From Forficula auricularia (Eukaryota > Arthropoda > Insecta > Dermaptera > Forficulidae), in contig JALMQS010000070.1 in the NCBI GenBank assembly GCA_024734495.1, forward strand, positions 13,407,295 to 13,471,294: a stretch of DNA of 64,000 bases, given 5' to 3'. This document shows, piece after piece, positions 23,001-31,812 of the stretch (position 1 is its first letter; each line of letters starts with the position of its first letter). The translations under genes were made by a program, and so were the position numbers. The notes beneath the pieces were generated by a model, which saw only the letters and a program-made list of their open reading frames with translations, made no database searches and was not told where the DNA came from.

Positions 23001-26000
23001 TGAAATTGGTATTATTTGATGACTAATTTAAAGAACTTTAATTTATCTTATAGATATTTTTTGATTTGATAAGCCGTTTTAGAGTTATTCTAGAAAAACT
23101 GAAAAAACTCGGAAATTTTCTCATTTTGAGGCGCATGAAAATATTCCACAACACAGATTTGGGAGAAAACTTAGGGTAGTAATATTGTTACCAAAAGGTA
23201 TTCAATATTAAAATGCTTATGGGGAATTATTTCCTTTTCAAATCGTAATTTGTCTGGACTATTAGTAGTCTCAACCAATTTATTAACCACCATGCAAACA
23301 TCATTCAAATATATATATATATGTACATGAGTAATTTCATTATAAACTTGAAGTATTATAAATATGAAAAACTCAATTAGCGAACTATAGTCCAAGTATA
23401 TTATAATATACACATTTAATAGGTAACCCTGTATATTTCCCCCTTCTTCATGCGCTCTTTTTGTATGTTTTTAATTTTACAGAGGAGTCAAAATCGCCTC
23501 TAAAAACTATTTTTTTGAAGTACGAAATTTCAAAATTTTCCTGGGGGAGGGGGGGTGTTAGTACACTTATTTAATTGAAAGTCTGGTACCACTCCTAGTA
23601 TAAAAGTAATATATTTCTTGTAAATAAACATTAATTAATTGAATTTCATACTAAAATAAAAATATTGTTATATTCTATATAGCGATGAGAATTTTTGTTT
23701 AACATATATTTGTTTTATTTGTGAAACCCACCTAGAAAAATATATTTTTACTTATTATCTATTAAAATGTTTCACCTAGAACCGGCACTCAAATTCTTTA
23801 AAGATTAAAGAAATTAATATATTTATGTCCATCAACTAAAACTATAGCTCGACTTAAAATCGACTGTGTGTGCCTAGCCAAAGGTGAAATAAAAACTAAT
23901 TTGAAAAATAATCATTAAAAGAAATCGTATTATTTAAAATTAAATTTAATAAAATTCAAACCTTATTCCTCCAAAAATATTATTTGAAGGTGGCGAAGAA
24001 TATTTTCCAAAACTAAAAAGACCACTTGTGGAATTTTTTGTTTCTTCTTTTTTGCTATCGTTGTCCTCATTCTTTTTTCCAAAAGTGAACACTTGTGTTT
24101 TATCTTCTTTATTTGAATCTTTATTTAGATCCAGATTGGTACTAGGAGATGTAGTAGTAGAGGAAAAATTGAAGTCAGGCTTAGAATTGGATGTAAATGG
24201 ATTTGAAAACATATTAGATTTGGGACTTTCTGTTTTTGAATTATTCGATCCAAATGAGAAAACGGGAGCTGCTGAGCCTGATGAAATTGGTTTAATCGTT
24301 TCGGAATTTTGTGCAAGTGTAAATTTGTCCCCTTTTTTTGATTTTTCTTCTTCAGATTCAATTTCTTTAAAATGTTTTTCATAATCTCGAAAGGTAGGTT
24401 CCAAATTACAAATAGCATTTTCATCGATATGTTTAGATATCCATTTAACAAAGCATAAATTTAACGATTTAATTTTTTTGCAATAATCATCAGAATATTT
24501 ACTAGAATTTTTCTTTGATTCTGTTGGTTTCTCCGATGTATCTTTTATGATTGAACTATTAAATAAGATTGATTTTTCAGAATTCTTATTTGTCGAGTCT
24601 TTTATAATAGAACTATTAAATAAGGTTGAGTTTTCAGGATTCTTGTTTGCGGCCAGTGAAGGTTTAGATAAAGAAGAAAATCCACCAAATCCTGCAAAGG
24701 GATTTTTTCGGGTTTCTGAACTCTGAAAAAACAATATATATTTATGGATTGAAAAGATTAAGTCAAACAGGACTTTATTTCATTTATTTAGAATTTAATT
24801 ATTATGCAGGATATTTAAATAATTATGTAGGGGATTTCTAATAGTGTAAATATTATTAATTCATTGGGCATTTAATTGTATTCTGAGATATTTTAAGACT
24901 ATTAAAAGTAAAGTTTTTTTTAAGTTTCTAGATAAAATATGATATCAAACGATGATGCAGCGAGGAGATGGCTGTCTACAGATCAGAAATTTATAAAGGA
25001 GAGGAACTGATGATGGATGGCCTTATCAAATTAAAGCCGAAACGTTTTAAATTATTGGATAAAAAATACTTGGTAGGTTTCACATTAAGATATAAAAATA
25101 AAACGAATTTGTTTTTGGAGTCTTTAATCTCGATATACCGGGTGAGTTTTTTATCTTGAGACAGTCTTATAACTCAAAAACAGTATATTATATGAAAAAA
25201 AGTTTCAAATAAAAGTTTATTTATATCAGAGGGGAAATTAAACTACGCTATTGTTTGTCGACCTAGAACAAGCTTTCAAGGGTATTTCGAGGTCAAGTTC
25301 TGTTTTTTAAATAGAAAGCTATATGTTTCTGTACATATTCTGAATCTACAAAAAAAATTGAACAACTTTTATTAAAACTATTTTTTTATAAGACATCAAA
25401 TAAAAAAAATATTAAATCAATTAGATCTCAAAGAAAAATCTTAATAATTATTTTTAATAATCATTCAACTTAATTATCAAATAATAATGATCAAATATTT
25501 AATTATTAAATAAATAATTTAATAATAATTAATAATTTAATAATTTTGCGACAATGTTCTGTGACGTATTCCAGAGTGTATCTCAAAGTCTTCTGGATGA
25601 ATTCCAGTTCCAATTTCGTTATTTTGACCTTTTTAAGTTTCTTCATAGCCTTTAAATTTCTTGTTTTTTTAACAAATTTACAACACGATGAAATGAAGCT
25701 TGTGAGGGTGTATCCCTGTCAGGAAAACGCTCGGCATCCATTTCAATGACAGCTCCACATAACACTTCTTCCACATTCACCGCATAAATTAAGACCATTT
25801 CAATTCTGTCTTGAACAAAAAATGCTCCATTTTTATTATGGTAATACAATAATATAACTATCTACTGGATTGATACGAGAAATAAACCTTTTTAAACTCA
25901 AGACTTTTAAATAGTTCTATTAAGTAGAAAATAATCTCTTAAATCTGAGTATAACGAAGTTTTAATATCATTATAAACACTTATTTTCATTGTTGTGACT

Positions 26001-26925
26001 TTTCGATTTAATAAATATTTATTTAATAATTAATTATTTGATTATTATTATTTGATAATTAAGTTGAATAATTGTTAAAAATAATTATTATAATTTTTTT
26101 GAGATCTAATTGATTTAATATTTTTTATTATTTGATGTCGTATAAAAAAATAGTTTTAATAAAAGTTGTTCAGTTTTTTTGTAGATTCAGAATATGTACA
26201 GAAACATATAGGTTTCTATTTAAAAAACAGAAGTTGACTTCGAAATACCCATGAAAGCTTGTTCTAGGTCGACAAACAATAGCGTAGTTTAATTTCCCCC
26301 TGATATAAATAAACTTTTATTTGAAACTTTTTTTCATATAATGCACTGTTTTTGAGTTATAAGACTGTCTCAAGATAAAAAACTCACCCGGTATATATTT
26401 CGGGTGGCTAACTTAGCTAAGTTACTTTCTGTTGCTCCTGAAGATGGGTTAGCCACCCGAAATATATATATCGAGATTAAAGACTCTCCAAAAACAAATT
26501 CGTTTTATTTTTATATCTTAACTTGAAACCTACCAAGTATTTTTTATCCAATAATTTAAAAAATGTTTCACCAAGTACCAACACCAAATTCCTTAAAAAC
26601 TACCTAAACGTTTTCTTTGATTGGGATTTTTATTCGACAGAGGCTTACCTACTGGCTGAATTTCTCTCCTTTATAAATTTACAAAATATGATATCTTCAA
26701 AAGAGCTAACAATTTAATTATCAAGTATAATATCTGCAATAGTTTTTATAATAAAGAAAAATGTAAGAAAACTACCTGAGAATCCATTCTTCGCTTGGCC
26801 GTTTTTATTACTCTTCTACTAAGAACCTCAGCTGAAGCAGGCTGAGGGTCTCCAGGTTCTTCTTTTTCATCTTCCCTGTCCCAATTTTCATGATTCAATT
26901 CGGTGGTTGCTGTTCTTTTAGACAT
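11013..26925 (-). CDS. Nup50: Nucleoporin Nup50, complete gene, four exons
   Basis: Exons in transcript order: 26776-26925, 23962-24722, 13774-13944, 11013-11328; phases agree and give 465 codons, close to human NUP50 (468). Start ATG is at 26925-26923, giving MSKRTATTELNHENWDRED, and exon 1 ends in the basic KTAKRR block, the known importin-alpha-binding region. Exon 2 starts SSETRKNPFAGFGGF and carries FG-type repeats (VFSFGS, VFTFGK, LFSFGK, NIFGG) in a Ser/Asn-rich chain. Exons 3-4 encode the C-terminal Ran-binding domain, with YSQRCKVFIKK, RGIGTLYLKL and QLIVRADTNLG matching the family. By family knowledge it acts at the nuclear side of the pore in importin-alpha/beta cargo release. Intron 2 (13945-23961) is 10 kb of nested transposons. 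No frameshift or stop in the coding exons. Confidence 0.95.
11540..11562. repeat. Poly-G tract in Nup50 intron 3
   Basis: A G run of about 17 followed by AAAAAG, preceded by GAGAGCCCTGAA. The surroundings (11329-11960) are otherwise AT-rich intron. Confidence 0.7.
11970..12290 (-). pseudogene. Transposase C-terminal fragment (DDE type), split by an insertion
   Basis: On the minus strand the 11984-12065 part reads WPARLLDLISCDFSFHGRTS, a decayed form of the W-P-x-R-S-P-D-L-x-x-D-F-F motif found at the third acidic residue of mariner/Tc-like transposases. It continues past the hairpin element at 12080-12206. No open frame remains. Confidence 0.5.
12080..12206 (+). mobile_element. Family A hairpin-plus-tail element, 127 bp, 14 bp TSD
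   Basis: A near-perfect hairpin (arms 12086-12114 and 12128-12156, sharing CTTGAGCAAGATGCGAGGT) is followed by the family A tail TTTCACCTAGAACCAACACC at about 12168-12205. AATTGATTGAACAT flanks it at 12066-12079 and 12207-12220. Minimal copy without the CTGANGAN motif. Confidence 0.8.
12830..13345 (+). repeat. Repeat with TE-like flanks, unclassified
   Basis: Starts near GACGCCCGGGCAAATGG and ends near TTTCAAAGAAATCGGTGAAG and GCGTAACAGTACATTTTTAT, a phrase pattern common near the ends of arthropod RTE-like or Helitron-like repeats. No frame. The interval 13346-13773 is plain intron. Confidence 0.35.
13982..14371 (-). mobile_element. Family D hairpin element, first copy
   Basis: Arms at about 14030-14105 and 14296-14371 are inverted copies (GGAAGGCAGCCCAGAGGTAG). 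The tail CTCTGGAGAGAGACGGACTG lies at 13995-14025, so the element reads on the minus strand. The loop carries CTGAAGAA, stem GGAGG/CCTCC and GAAACGTC at 14228-14260 on the plus strand, inside an outer helix CCTTTGAAACC/GGTTTGAAAGG. No clear target duplication. Confidence 0.65.
14399..14527 (-). mobile_element. Family A hairpin-plus-tail element, minus orientation
   Basis: Tail sequence TTTGGTGTTGGTACTTGGTG comes first on the plus strand, then a hairpin with arms 14442-14472 and 14496-14525 sharing GGATAAAAATACTTGGTAGG. Target duplication not clear because both flanks are T-rich. Confidence 0.65.
14837..15339 (+). mobile_element. Hairpin-plus-tail element D1, 503 bp, 12 bp TSD
   Basis: Arms of about 200 nt (14837 onward and up to 15310) are inverted copies beginning GTACTAGATGAAGGAGGAGG. 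A 29 nt tail (15311-15339, AGTTTCATCACAGCCAAGAA) follows. ATTAAGAGTTTT flanks it at 14825-14836 and 15340-15351. Each arm has CTGAAGAT, a short GCC/GGC stem and GAAACGTCT: minus strand 14908-14940, plus strand 15206-15238. Confidence 0.8.
15353..15823 (-). mobile_element. Hairpin-plus-tail element D2, minus orientation, same target site
   Basis: Family D copy with its tail (CTCTGGAGAGAGACGGACTG) at 15353-15392 and arms at about 15394-15540 and 15675-15823. It is bracketed by ATTAAGAGTTTTT at 15340-15352 and 15824-15836, so it uses the same target site as D1. CTGAAGAA-stem-GAAAC motifs lie at 15507-15536 (minus) and 15683-15715 (plus). Confidence 0.75.
16262..16442 (+). pseudogene. LINE reverse-transcriptase fragment (thumb region)
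   Basis: The plus strand reads FHLNNRMANKELNVIFRNKR and LGVALDRSL, the segment after the RT catalytic core in Jockey/CR1-like elements (consensus form HLNN...A...LGV.LD). Only about 60 residues remain, one internal stop precedes it, and it ends against the element starting at 16437. Confidence 0.75.
16437..17742 (+). mobile_element. Family C palindromic element, about 1.3 kb
   Basis: Arms 16440-16575 and 17605-17740 are inverted copies (AATAGGTGTTGGTTTTATTC; the arm also holds GTCACCCAGGAACGTTTC). Beside the right arm is CTGATGAT, stem GACAT/ATGTC, GAAACGTTC at 17594-17625. A second motif on the minus strand at 17263-17290 has stem GAAGAC/GTCTTC. A family B copy is nested at the left. Confidence 0.6.
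16575..16700 (-). mobile_element. Family B element, minus orientation
   Basis: Contains the family B tail GCCGAGAGTAGCAGAGTTGT and then CAAAGAGAAACAAAG and the TTGATGCAAATAAACATAC head. The right arm is missing or decayed. It interrupts family C. Confidence 0.6.
17918..18110. mobile_element. hAT-like remnant with G-rich end
   Basis: GGGCAGGGCGGATCAGGGGG followed by GGCGATCGCCCCCAT resembles the ends of G-rich hAT-type non-autonomous elements. No matching second end or duplication found. Confidence 0.35.
18445..18535 (-). mobile_element. Family B fragment
   Basis: GCCGAGAGTAGCAGAGTTGT, CACAAAGAGAAACAAA and GCAGAGGACAATCTC match the tail and head of family B; the hairpin is truncated. Confidence 0.6.
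18650..19780 (+). repeat. Repeat with internal near-duplicates, class unknown
   Basis: Starts ACTCACTCACTCATCATCAA and AGAACCACTGAACATAGAGA, phrases typical of arthropod dispersed repeats. Subunits recur at about 18870-19080, 19080-19330 and 19330-19700, sharing AATCAACTATCAAAAATTG-like and GCTTTTTAGTA-like text. No coding frame. Confidence 0.5.
19780..19850 (+). repeat. GC-rich hairpin module
   Basis: A 65 bp GC-rich block (GCCAGGGCCATCTGCCCGGA, GGCGTGCCGAAGGCGCGCGC) in AT-rich DNA, bounded by TATATA runs. An inverted, diverged copy is at 37380-37455. It may be the GC-rich end of the repeat at 18650-19780. Confidence 0.6.
20075..20364. repeat. Head-to-head pair of tRNA-derived SINE copies
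   Basis: The 3' part of a SINE (GATCC, TTTTGTCTATAATATAAAAT, CTTCGTTCCCTAATTTAATT) occurs in minus orientation at 20075-20148 and plus orientation at 20288-20364. The left copy keeps the tRNA-like head (20123-20213); the right copy keeps only part of the T-arm. Confidence 0.7.
20123..20213 (-). ncRNA. tRNA-like head of a SINE (not a functional tRNA)
   Basis: On the minus strand a 7 bp acceptor stem GGATCGG/CTGATCC (one G-U) and a 5 bp T-stem CCGGG/CCTGG with loop TTCGAAT are intact. The A box TGGCCAAGAGGAT and B box GGTTCGAATCC are recognisable. There is extra sequence after the D-arm, and the best anticodon loop, GCGCACA, has C instead of U at position 33. A SINE promoter head is therefore more likely than a working gene. 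Confidence 0.6.
20463..20502 (+). repeat. Family A tail fragment
   Basis: TTTCACCTTGCACCAACACC matches the family A tail without an adjoining hairpin. Confidence 0.5.
20540..22200. repeat. Large fold-back repeat (family E), first unit
   Basis: Arms at about 21120-21480 and 21790-22115 are inverted copies (TATGCCAAATCTAAGTT / AACTTAGATTTGGCATACCC; CATGAAGGAGCAC / GTGCTCTTTCATG). A small hairpin around 20932-21008 has TTACCCAGACAGAAGG at its ends. It ends in a poly-C run at about 22149-22167. No protein coding seen. Inverted relatives of 20540-20800 lie at 35590-36060. Confidence 0.55.
22450..23200. repeat. Fold-back repeat, second unit
   Basis: Outer arms at about 22480-22620 and 23060-23190 are inverted copies, with a poly-C run at 22497-22511. 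The core 22610-22960 is a direct copy of 21530-21905 (GAGAGTTTTATCAAAAAAGT, CATTGCGGCACGG). Confidence 0.6.
25138..26391. mobile_element. Palindromic DNA transposon, CCGGGTGAG ends, TATA target
   Basis: Long inverted arms (about 25138-25540 and 25990-26391), ends CCGGGTGAGTTTTTTATC and inverse, flanked by TATA at 25134-25137 and 26392-26395. The host phrase CGATATATATTTCGGGT, intact in other family A copies, is what the insertion splits. The middle keeps a transposase-like fragment (25652-25849). Confidence 0.75.
25652..25849 (-). pseudogene. DUF4817-like helix-turn-helix fragment of a transposase
   Basis: Minus strand, 65 residues, with VLIYAVNVEEVLCGAVIEMD followed by AERFPDRDTPSQASFHRVV. 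The R-F-P-D-R-x-x-P-S-x-x-x-F-x-R-V pattern is typical of the DUF4817 DNA-binding domain found with mariner/Tc-like transposases. The rest of the transposase is absent. Confidence 0.65.
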
Positions 26926-27083
26926 GTCTAATAAAAAACAATTAGTTATTCAGTGGTCTTATAGGTAAATATGTATAAAATATATAAGATAAAATCAAAG
27001 AGTACGACTTCTGCTTGATGTACATATCGATAAAAATAATAATAATGAACAAAGAATGATCATTTTATTAATTTGAGAATATA

Positions 27084-27640
27084 TACTCACGAGCAAAGAA
27101 ATGGAATCACTCTCTTTTTATAAATTCAATAATACTTTGTATGTTTCTTTGTAATTTATAAGAAATTTAAATATTTTTTCTACAAGGTTCATTTTTCAGC
27201 ATATATTGGGCCCTCTACACTATGTTCCAACGTGAGCCAAGCCATGTTGGCCAGTAAAACGAGTTAATTTGACGGTGCCTCCACACAGTGGTCCAAGAGT
27301 TGGGCCAATGTCTATGGCCTTGTGGAAACGACACCTAGCCACTGGGCACTTTCGTTGCGTAACATTGGCCCTCTGATATATCGAAAAAACCGCTCCGAAT
27401 GCCAACCATCGCCAATCTCATCGCCAGCGTCAACCAATGTCGACCAATACAAGCTCCCCTCTACACATTAGCGTTGGCTTGAATTGGCCCAAGTTGGCTC
27501 ATAGTGTAGAGGAGGCATAAAATAAATGTAGAATGATAACCTAATGGAAATATATTATATTATTATTATTATATTTGAGAATGAAAATTACATTTAATAA
27601 CTCGCAAGGGAGGTGATTCTATTTCTTTGCTCGTGAGTGT
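27084..27640. mobile_element. Tc1-like MITE upstream of Nup50
   Basis: Ends ACTCACGAGCAAAGAAATGG and the inverse at 27608-27640, next to TA. No transposase. It holds a second MITE at 27211-27518 and starts about 160 bp upstream of the Nup50 start codon. Confidence 0.65.
27211..27518. mobile_element. Nested MITE with CCTCTACACTATG ends
   Basis: Left GCCCTCTACACTATG and right CATAGTGTAGAGG are inverted; the interior has many GCCAA/TTGGC phrases and is richer in GC than its host. Confidence 0.6.
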
Positions 27641-27689
27641 AGTTTCGAAGGCCTAACCTTAATCTTTAATCAACTATTGAACATTTGAA

Positions 27690-27735
27690 GGCGTAGCCAG
27701 GGGGATTTGGGGTTCAACCCCCCCCCATGAGGTGA
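27690..27735. repeat. Single hAT-like end with C tract
   Basis: GGCGTAGCCAGGGGGATTTG then a C run. It resembles the ends of hAT elements in the window, but no partner end was found. Confidence 0.4.
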
Positions 27736-27830
27736 AAAAACAATTATGCTTTCATTTCCAAGTAGAAGGATCAACAGATGTAGGGGCATTATCTAATGAA
27801 TTCCAAAATAATTCCACATAATTCCAAAGA

Positions 27831-28115
27831 TAATTTTTAAGGATTTAGGTGTCGGTTCTAGGTGAAACATTATAAATAACTTATGAGGAGAATTTTCTAG
27901 GTTAAGTTTCACAAAAAGGAAATATTAAAACAAATGTATGTTTATTTTGAGTTTGATTCACTCGATATATATTTCGGGTTATTAGCCCATCTTCAGGAGT
28001 TCAAATAAAAACATAATAAAAAATATCGAGTGAATCAAACTCAAAATAAACATACATTTGTTTTAATATTTCCTTTTTGTGAAACTTAACCTAGAAAATT
28101 CTCCTCATAAGTTAT
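27831..28115 (-). mobile_element. Family A hairpin-plus-tail element, 285 bp, exact 12 bp TSD
   Basis: Best-preserved copy. Reading on the minus strand: hairpin arms of about 110 nt (AACTTATGAGGAGAATTTTC), a loop with CTGAAGAT, GGG/CCC stem and GAAAT (27971-27996), the second arm, then the tail TTTCACCTAGAACCGACACC. TAATTCCAAAGA occurs at 27819-27830 and 28116-28127. Confidence 0.85.
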
Positions 28116-28189
28116 TAATTCCAAAGACATGTACACCTAATTCCAATCGCGGTTCACCCCTCGATGACACATAATCCAGGACCATATTG

Positions 28190-28430
28190 TTTTTTGGAAT
28201 GATATTGATCCAAGAAAAGTTGCAGCAAAAATATACATCCTATATAGTCCACAATGGACCCCTTGTATCGTGAAAAGATGGAGAGATTTCAGGGTTTGGG
28301 TCAGAGTTGTAGGTACTATATATGTGGATATGCGTTTTGAAAGGCTGAAGGTTATATGTAGCCGGGAAAACAAACGGGGTAAGCGAGTTTCAATCTCTAG
28401 AAGTCATAGGGAATTTGTGTGTCAGCATCC
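28190..28430 (-). pseudogene. LINE 3' fragment
   Basis: Minus-strand match to the same LINE tail as 57650-57912 (TAGAGATTGAAACTCGCTT region, CCTTCAGCCTTTCAAAAC and GATACAAGGGGTCCATTGTG). No frame intact. 28440-29495 shows nothing else recognisable. Confidence 0.55.
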
Positions 28431-29559
28431 ATTCTAGTTTGTGACAACTGTTTGTGAGTATTTATTGGAACATTGTGAACGAGGTCCATTAGGTGGCCCC
28501 AAAGGTGTTTGTTATGTTGGGTTTTTATTAATAATAATTGTGTGCGGTTATCATTGTTAAATAGATATTATATGTATGTACATTGTACATGCATAGTATT
28601 TATAAATAAATTTTCACCAGTAGTTCTGTAAAGGATTGAAATAGAACCTATGCTATGTTCATTTAACATTTTTTTTGTTTATAAAGAGCTCCGCACAATA
28701 ATTGCCAAAAGTTTTTCACTCTCGTGAATCTTTCTGTTTATCATCACATCAAACAGAAGACGCACTATTAGATTTATTCTTTATAAATTAAATAAATGGG
28801 AAACAAAAAATCCATTTGAAATATAAATAATTCAAATTATATGGTAAAGTATTGGTAGTAAAAATGATAATCGGATGATTTACATTTATCTTTCACTTAA
28901 TTTATGAATTAATTGATTTTAACGGTATTATTTGAGGGTTTCAAAAGTAGGGCCTAAAACGTCATGTGAACTCAAAAATTGTAATTATTTGGCTAATATT
29001 ATCCAGTTAATGGTTATAATTCAGTAGATTGATAAAAAATTAATTTAAATTAATAGTTATAAATAAATAACTTAGTATAATAATACTTACTTATTTACAA
29101 GCAAAAGGTGAGCTTCATTTGTTGAAACAATGATTCAAAAAAAAGGCTTTTTACTTAAGTTCAGTAAATTAAATAATTTTAACAGTATCAAATAAATAAT
29201 AATAACGATAATTTAAATAAAATTTAATTTCAAAATTTCAAAAATCAGTTTGATCAAATTTGAACTCGTAAACATGTGAGTCGTTTGATGTTTGAGATGC
29301 GCTTGACTTCTGCATGTCATGGAAGTTAAATAACAAGACAGTAGGTTTATTTTTGCAATGAGGAAAATCACGATAGGGGTATCATCGATTCAAAAAGAGA
29401 TAGAATTAATATAATTCAATGCATATTAACTGTTTAACCTCCTAATATCTATTGGCAGCTTCATTAAAAAAAATTTATTCTTATCGGGAAAATGTTTGTT
29501 TCTACGCATCCAGATGATCCTGATTTTCACCTTATTGGTATTTGGATATCTTATTCTTA

Positions 29560-29760
29560 TATCTATCTATCTATCTATCTATCTACTATTATTAAACGAG
29601 CAAAAATTGTATATATATTTATTTATATCTACTCTTATTAAACGAGCAAAAATTGTATATTTATTTATATATATATATTTGTATCTTGGTTCTATTTTGA
29701 AAACGACTCTACCGATTTTGATGAAATTCACGGGTTAGGGGGTTTTTGGGGTGACGATTC
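29560..29760 (+). repeat. TATC microsatellite and repeat end
   Basis: About six TATC units, then two near-direct copies of TTATTAAACGAGCAAAAATT, then TACCGATTTTGATGAAATTC, a phrase typical of arthropod dispersed-repeat ends. Confidence 0.5.
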
Positions 29761-29799
29761 AATCTGTCACGGTCTCATCTTCGACAAAATTGTTTTTGA

Positions 29800-29905
29800 T
29801 GGGTTTTTTTCGTAATCTCTTCGGTAATGCAAGGATCTTTCGAGATCCATAGGAGCTGCATATCTTTACTGGCGCACCTCTTCTTGTATTCGATTGCATT
29901 AAAAA
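29800..29905 (+). pseudogene. LINE 3' terminus with poly(A)
   Basis: TTCGGTAATGCAAGGATCTT, CGAGATCCATAGGAGCTGC and GTATTCGATTGCATTAAAA match the 3' end at 48588-48674; ends in about 16 A. Confidence 0.75.
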
Positions 29906-30791
29906 AAAAAAAAAAATTATTCTCAGGTAGACAAATGCCAATCTTAGGATTTAAAAAGGGTTTTTCTTTTACTTTTGTACCCAGACAGACAATGGGTTGA
30001 TAATTCATTGTTCTCAAAGGCCTTGAACAGAACTAGTATTAGATAAGAATCAATTGTTATTTTTGATTTTAAGCCGATTCCTCCATGTCTACAGCAATGG
30101 TTACCAATAATAATCGAAGGGTCAAAAATCTAATGTAGAATTATTATTCCTCAAGTATAATAGATAAGAATCAATCGCTATTTTTGATTTTAAGTCGATT
30201 TCTCCATGTCTTCACCAATGATTACCAATAATAACCGAAATGTCAAAAATCGAATGTAGAATGGTTATTCCTCGACTGTTAAATGAGAATCGATCATTAT
30301 TTTTGATTTAAAGTCAACATGAACTGCAAATAGCAAAAGTGATATCTGATTAATAATAAAGGAATAAACATATTAATATTTCAAATGAGTTTGGATAAAG
30401 TTTAGCAACGCACCGTTGCAGTTTATTAATACTTTTATAACTCATTTCCATAACTATTTCCTGCTTTATCCGACCTATATTATCCTAATCCTTATATCTT
30501 ACAATGAATTCTTAATACTTGTAAAAATTTATTTTTCGGTATATAATTATTTCCACGGTGTTCCTGGCCAAACTTCTTCAATACCTTCCCCCTGGTTTTC
30601 TCTGAGTAATGGAGTGGTTAATATGAGATACTAATATTATGTAGATTTAAAACTTTTAGCAAATATTAATTTTCTTGCTTTTAGGCCCGTCGCCGCTGCT
30701 TTTTATTTAATGGAGACTGGCCTTATTATTGCTATTATCTTAAATTATTTAATCCATTAGCCAAAGTTGAAGAATCAACTATAATTTCTTG

Positions 30792-31006
30792 ATAAATAAA
30801 GAGAAACGAAAAGATTGTCCTCTGCTTGATGCAAATAAACATACACAAATATATATATTATGTATATATATCAATTATTTGTTTAATATATGTGTGTATG
30901 TTTATTTGCATCAAGCAGAGGACAATCTTTTTTTGTTTCTCTTTATAATTCAACAACTCTGCTACTCTTTTTTCTGCTACTCTCGGCAAAATAAAAACTT
31001 TTCAAT
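30792..31006 (+). mobile_element. Family B hairpin-plus-tail element, 215 bp, 12 bp TSD
   Basis: Arms 30793-30860 and 30890-30955 share TTGTCCTCTGCTTGATGCAA and inverse. The tail with CAACAACTCTGCTACTC and CTCTCGGCAAAATAAAAAC follows. TATAATTTCTTG flanks it at 30780-30791 and 31007-31018. No CTGANGAN motif in this copy. Confidence 0.8.
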
Positions 31007-31530
31007 TATAATTTCTTGTTATGTTTCTTTAATATATATATATATTTTTTTTTTTCAGATATCCAGCAAGACATCATGACAAGATTTTTTTTTAATTTGT
31101 TATAAATGTTTTTTTTTTCAATTTATTAAAATTTTGTATCTGAATTTTATATTAAAATAATAAAAATAATTACATTTATTTATATTTTTATTTCATATCT
31201 CCCTTTTCTCCTAATTTTATTTTAAGAAATAGTTATTTTTCTAATTTTTAAATTACTCAAAAAAATAATTGCATTCTGGATTGCTATTCCTAATAATAAT
31301 AATATTCAACGGCCACCGATTCCTAATACTAATGCTATTTCCCGACGTCACCGTAAAAATTGGAACCGCCTTTTAACATTGAGTTGCACATCTCTATATA
31401 CTCTCTGGTCCCACCTAGTGTTGGAGTGTTGTACATCACTTATATGTTATTACTATAAGTTGAAAAAATTGGCAAAAGAGTTTATATCAAAAAAAAAAAA
31501 AAATAAGAAGCCGAAATTTGTAGAGAAAGA

Positions 31531-31812
31531 TTAAAAGACATAAAGGAAATAAGAGTAAGGAATATCAGTTATTGGGATCCATAAAGAAAGATGACATGAG
31601 AGAGAGAGCCAAGAATCGGGTTTGGATGAATTGGCTGAAAGTTCATTCCAAAGCCTTGCACCCGCCAATTTGAAGGAATGAAAGAAATGCTTTGTTTTTT
31701 TGTGCACCTGCACTAGCGTTGTCTTCCTGCTGGAGAGACCGACTACAAATAGATTATCTAAATATGAAGGGCAATTGAATTTATCAAAATTTAATAGCTT
31801 ATAAATAACCAC
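31531..31812 (-). pseudogene. LINE C-terminal fragment
   Basis: 93 open residues on the minus strand including HSFKLAGARLWNELSANSSK, which follows the F-x-x-x-A-x-x-L-W-N-x-L pattern at the C-terminus of Jockey/CR1-like reverse transcriptases. Different lineage from the 48 kb copy. Sequence 31813-32088 is plain AT-rich. Confidence 0.6.

Larger units (their letters stand above)
17821..23807 (+). mobile_element. Large family A insertion, 6 kb, 12 bp TSD, filled with nested repeats
   Basis: The left arm (17821-17905, AAGTAAAAATATATTTTTCT then GGTGGGTTTCACAAATAAAA) and right arm (about 23670-23765) are inverted copies. The right arm continues into the family A tail TTTCACCTAGAACCGGCACT. AAGAAATTAATA flanks the whole at 17809-17820 and 23808-23819. 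A CTGAAGAT, stem GAGC/GCTC, GAAAT motif lies at 18610-18635. The interior holds later insertions listed separately. It makes up most of Nup50 intron 2. Confidence 0.65.
25049..26603 (+). mobile_element. Family A element in Nup50 intron 1, with nested DNA transposon
   Basis: Arms about 25049-25137 and 26392-26560 share ATACTTGGTAGGTTTCA and its inverse, followed by tail TTTCACCAAGTACCAACACC. Near-duplicates CGAAACGTTTT at 25038-25048 and CTAAACGTTTT at 26604-26614 are the likely TSD. The loop carries CTGAAGAT, stem GGGT/ACCC, GAAAT at 26438-26463. The element at 25138-26391 was inserted into its loop. Confidence 0.7.

Noticed and set aside
24028..24384. 118-residue plus-strand frame
   Set aside because: It is the antisense shadow of Nup50 exon 2.
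30416..30760. Possible small two-exon gene: open stretch with YFHGVPGQTSS then a donor-like GTAAT at 30606 and an acceptor at 30684 with FNGDWPYYCYYLK or PVAAAFYLMETGL in different frames
   Set aside because: HGVPG recalls COX7C, but no joined frame continues the family's motif or gives a clear start; the phases do not agree.
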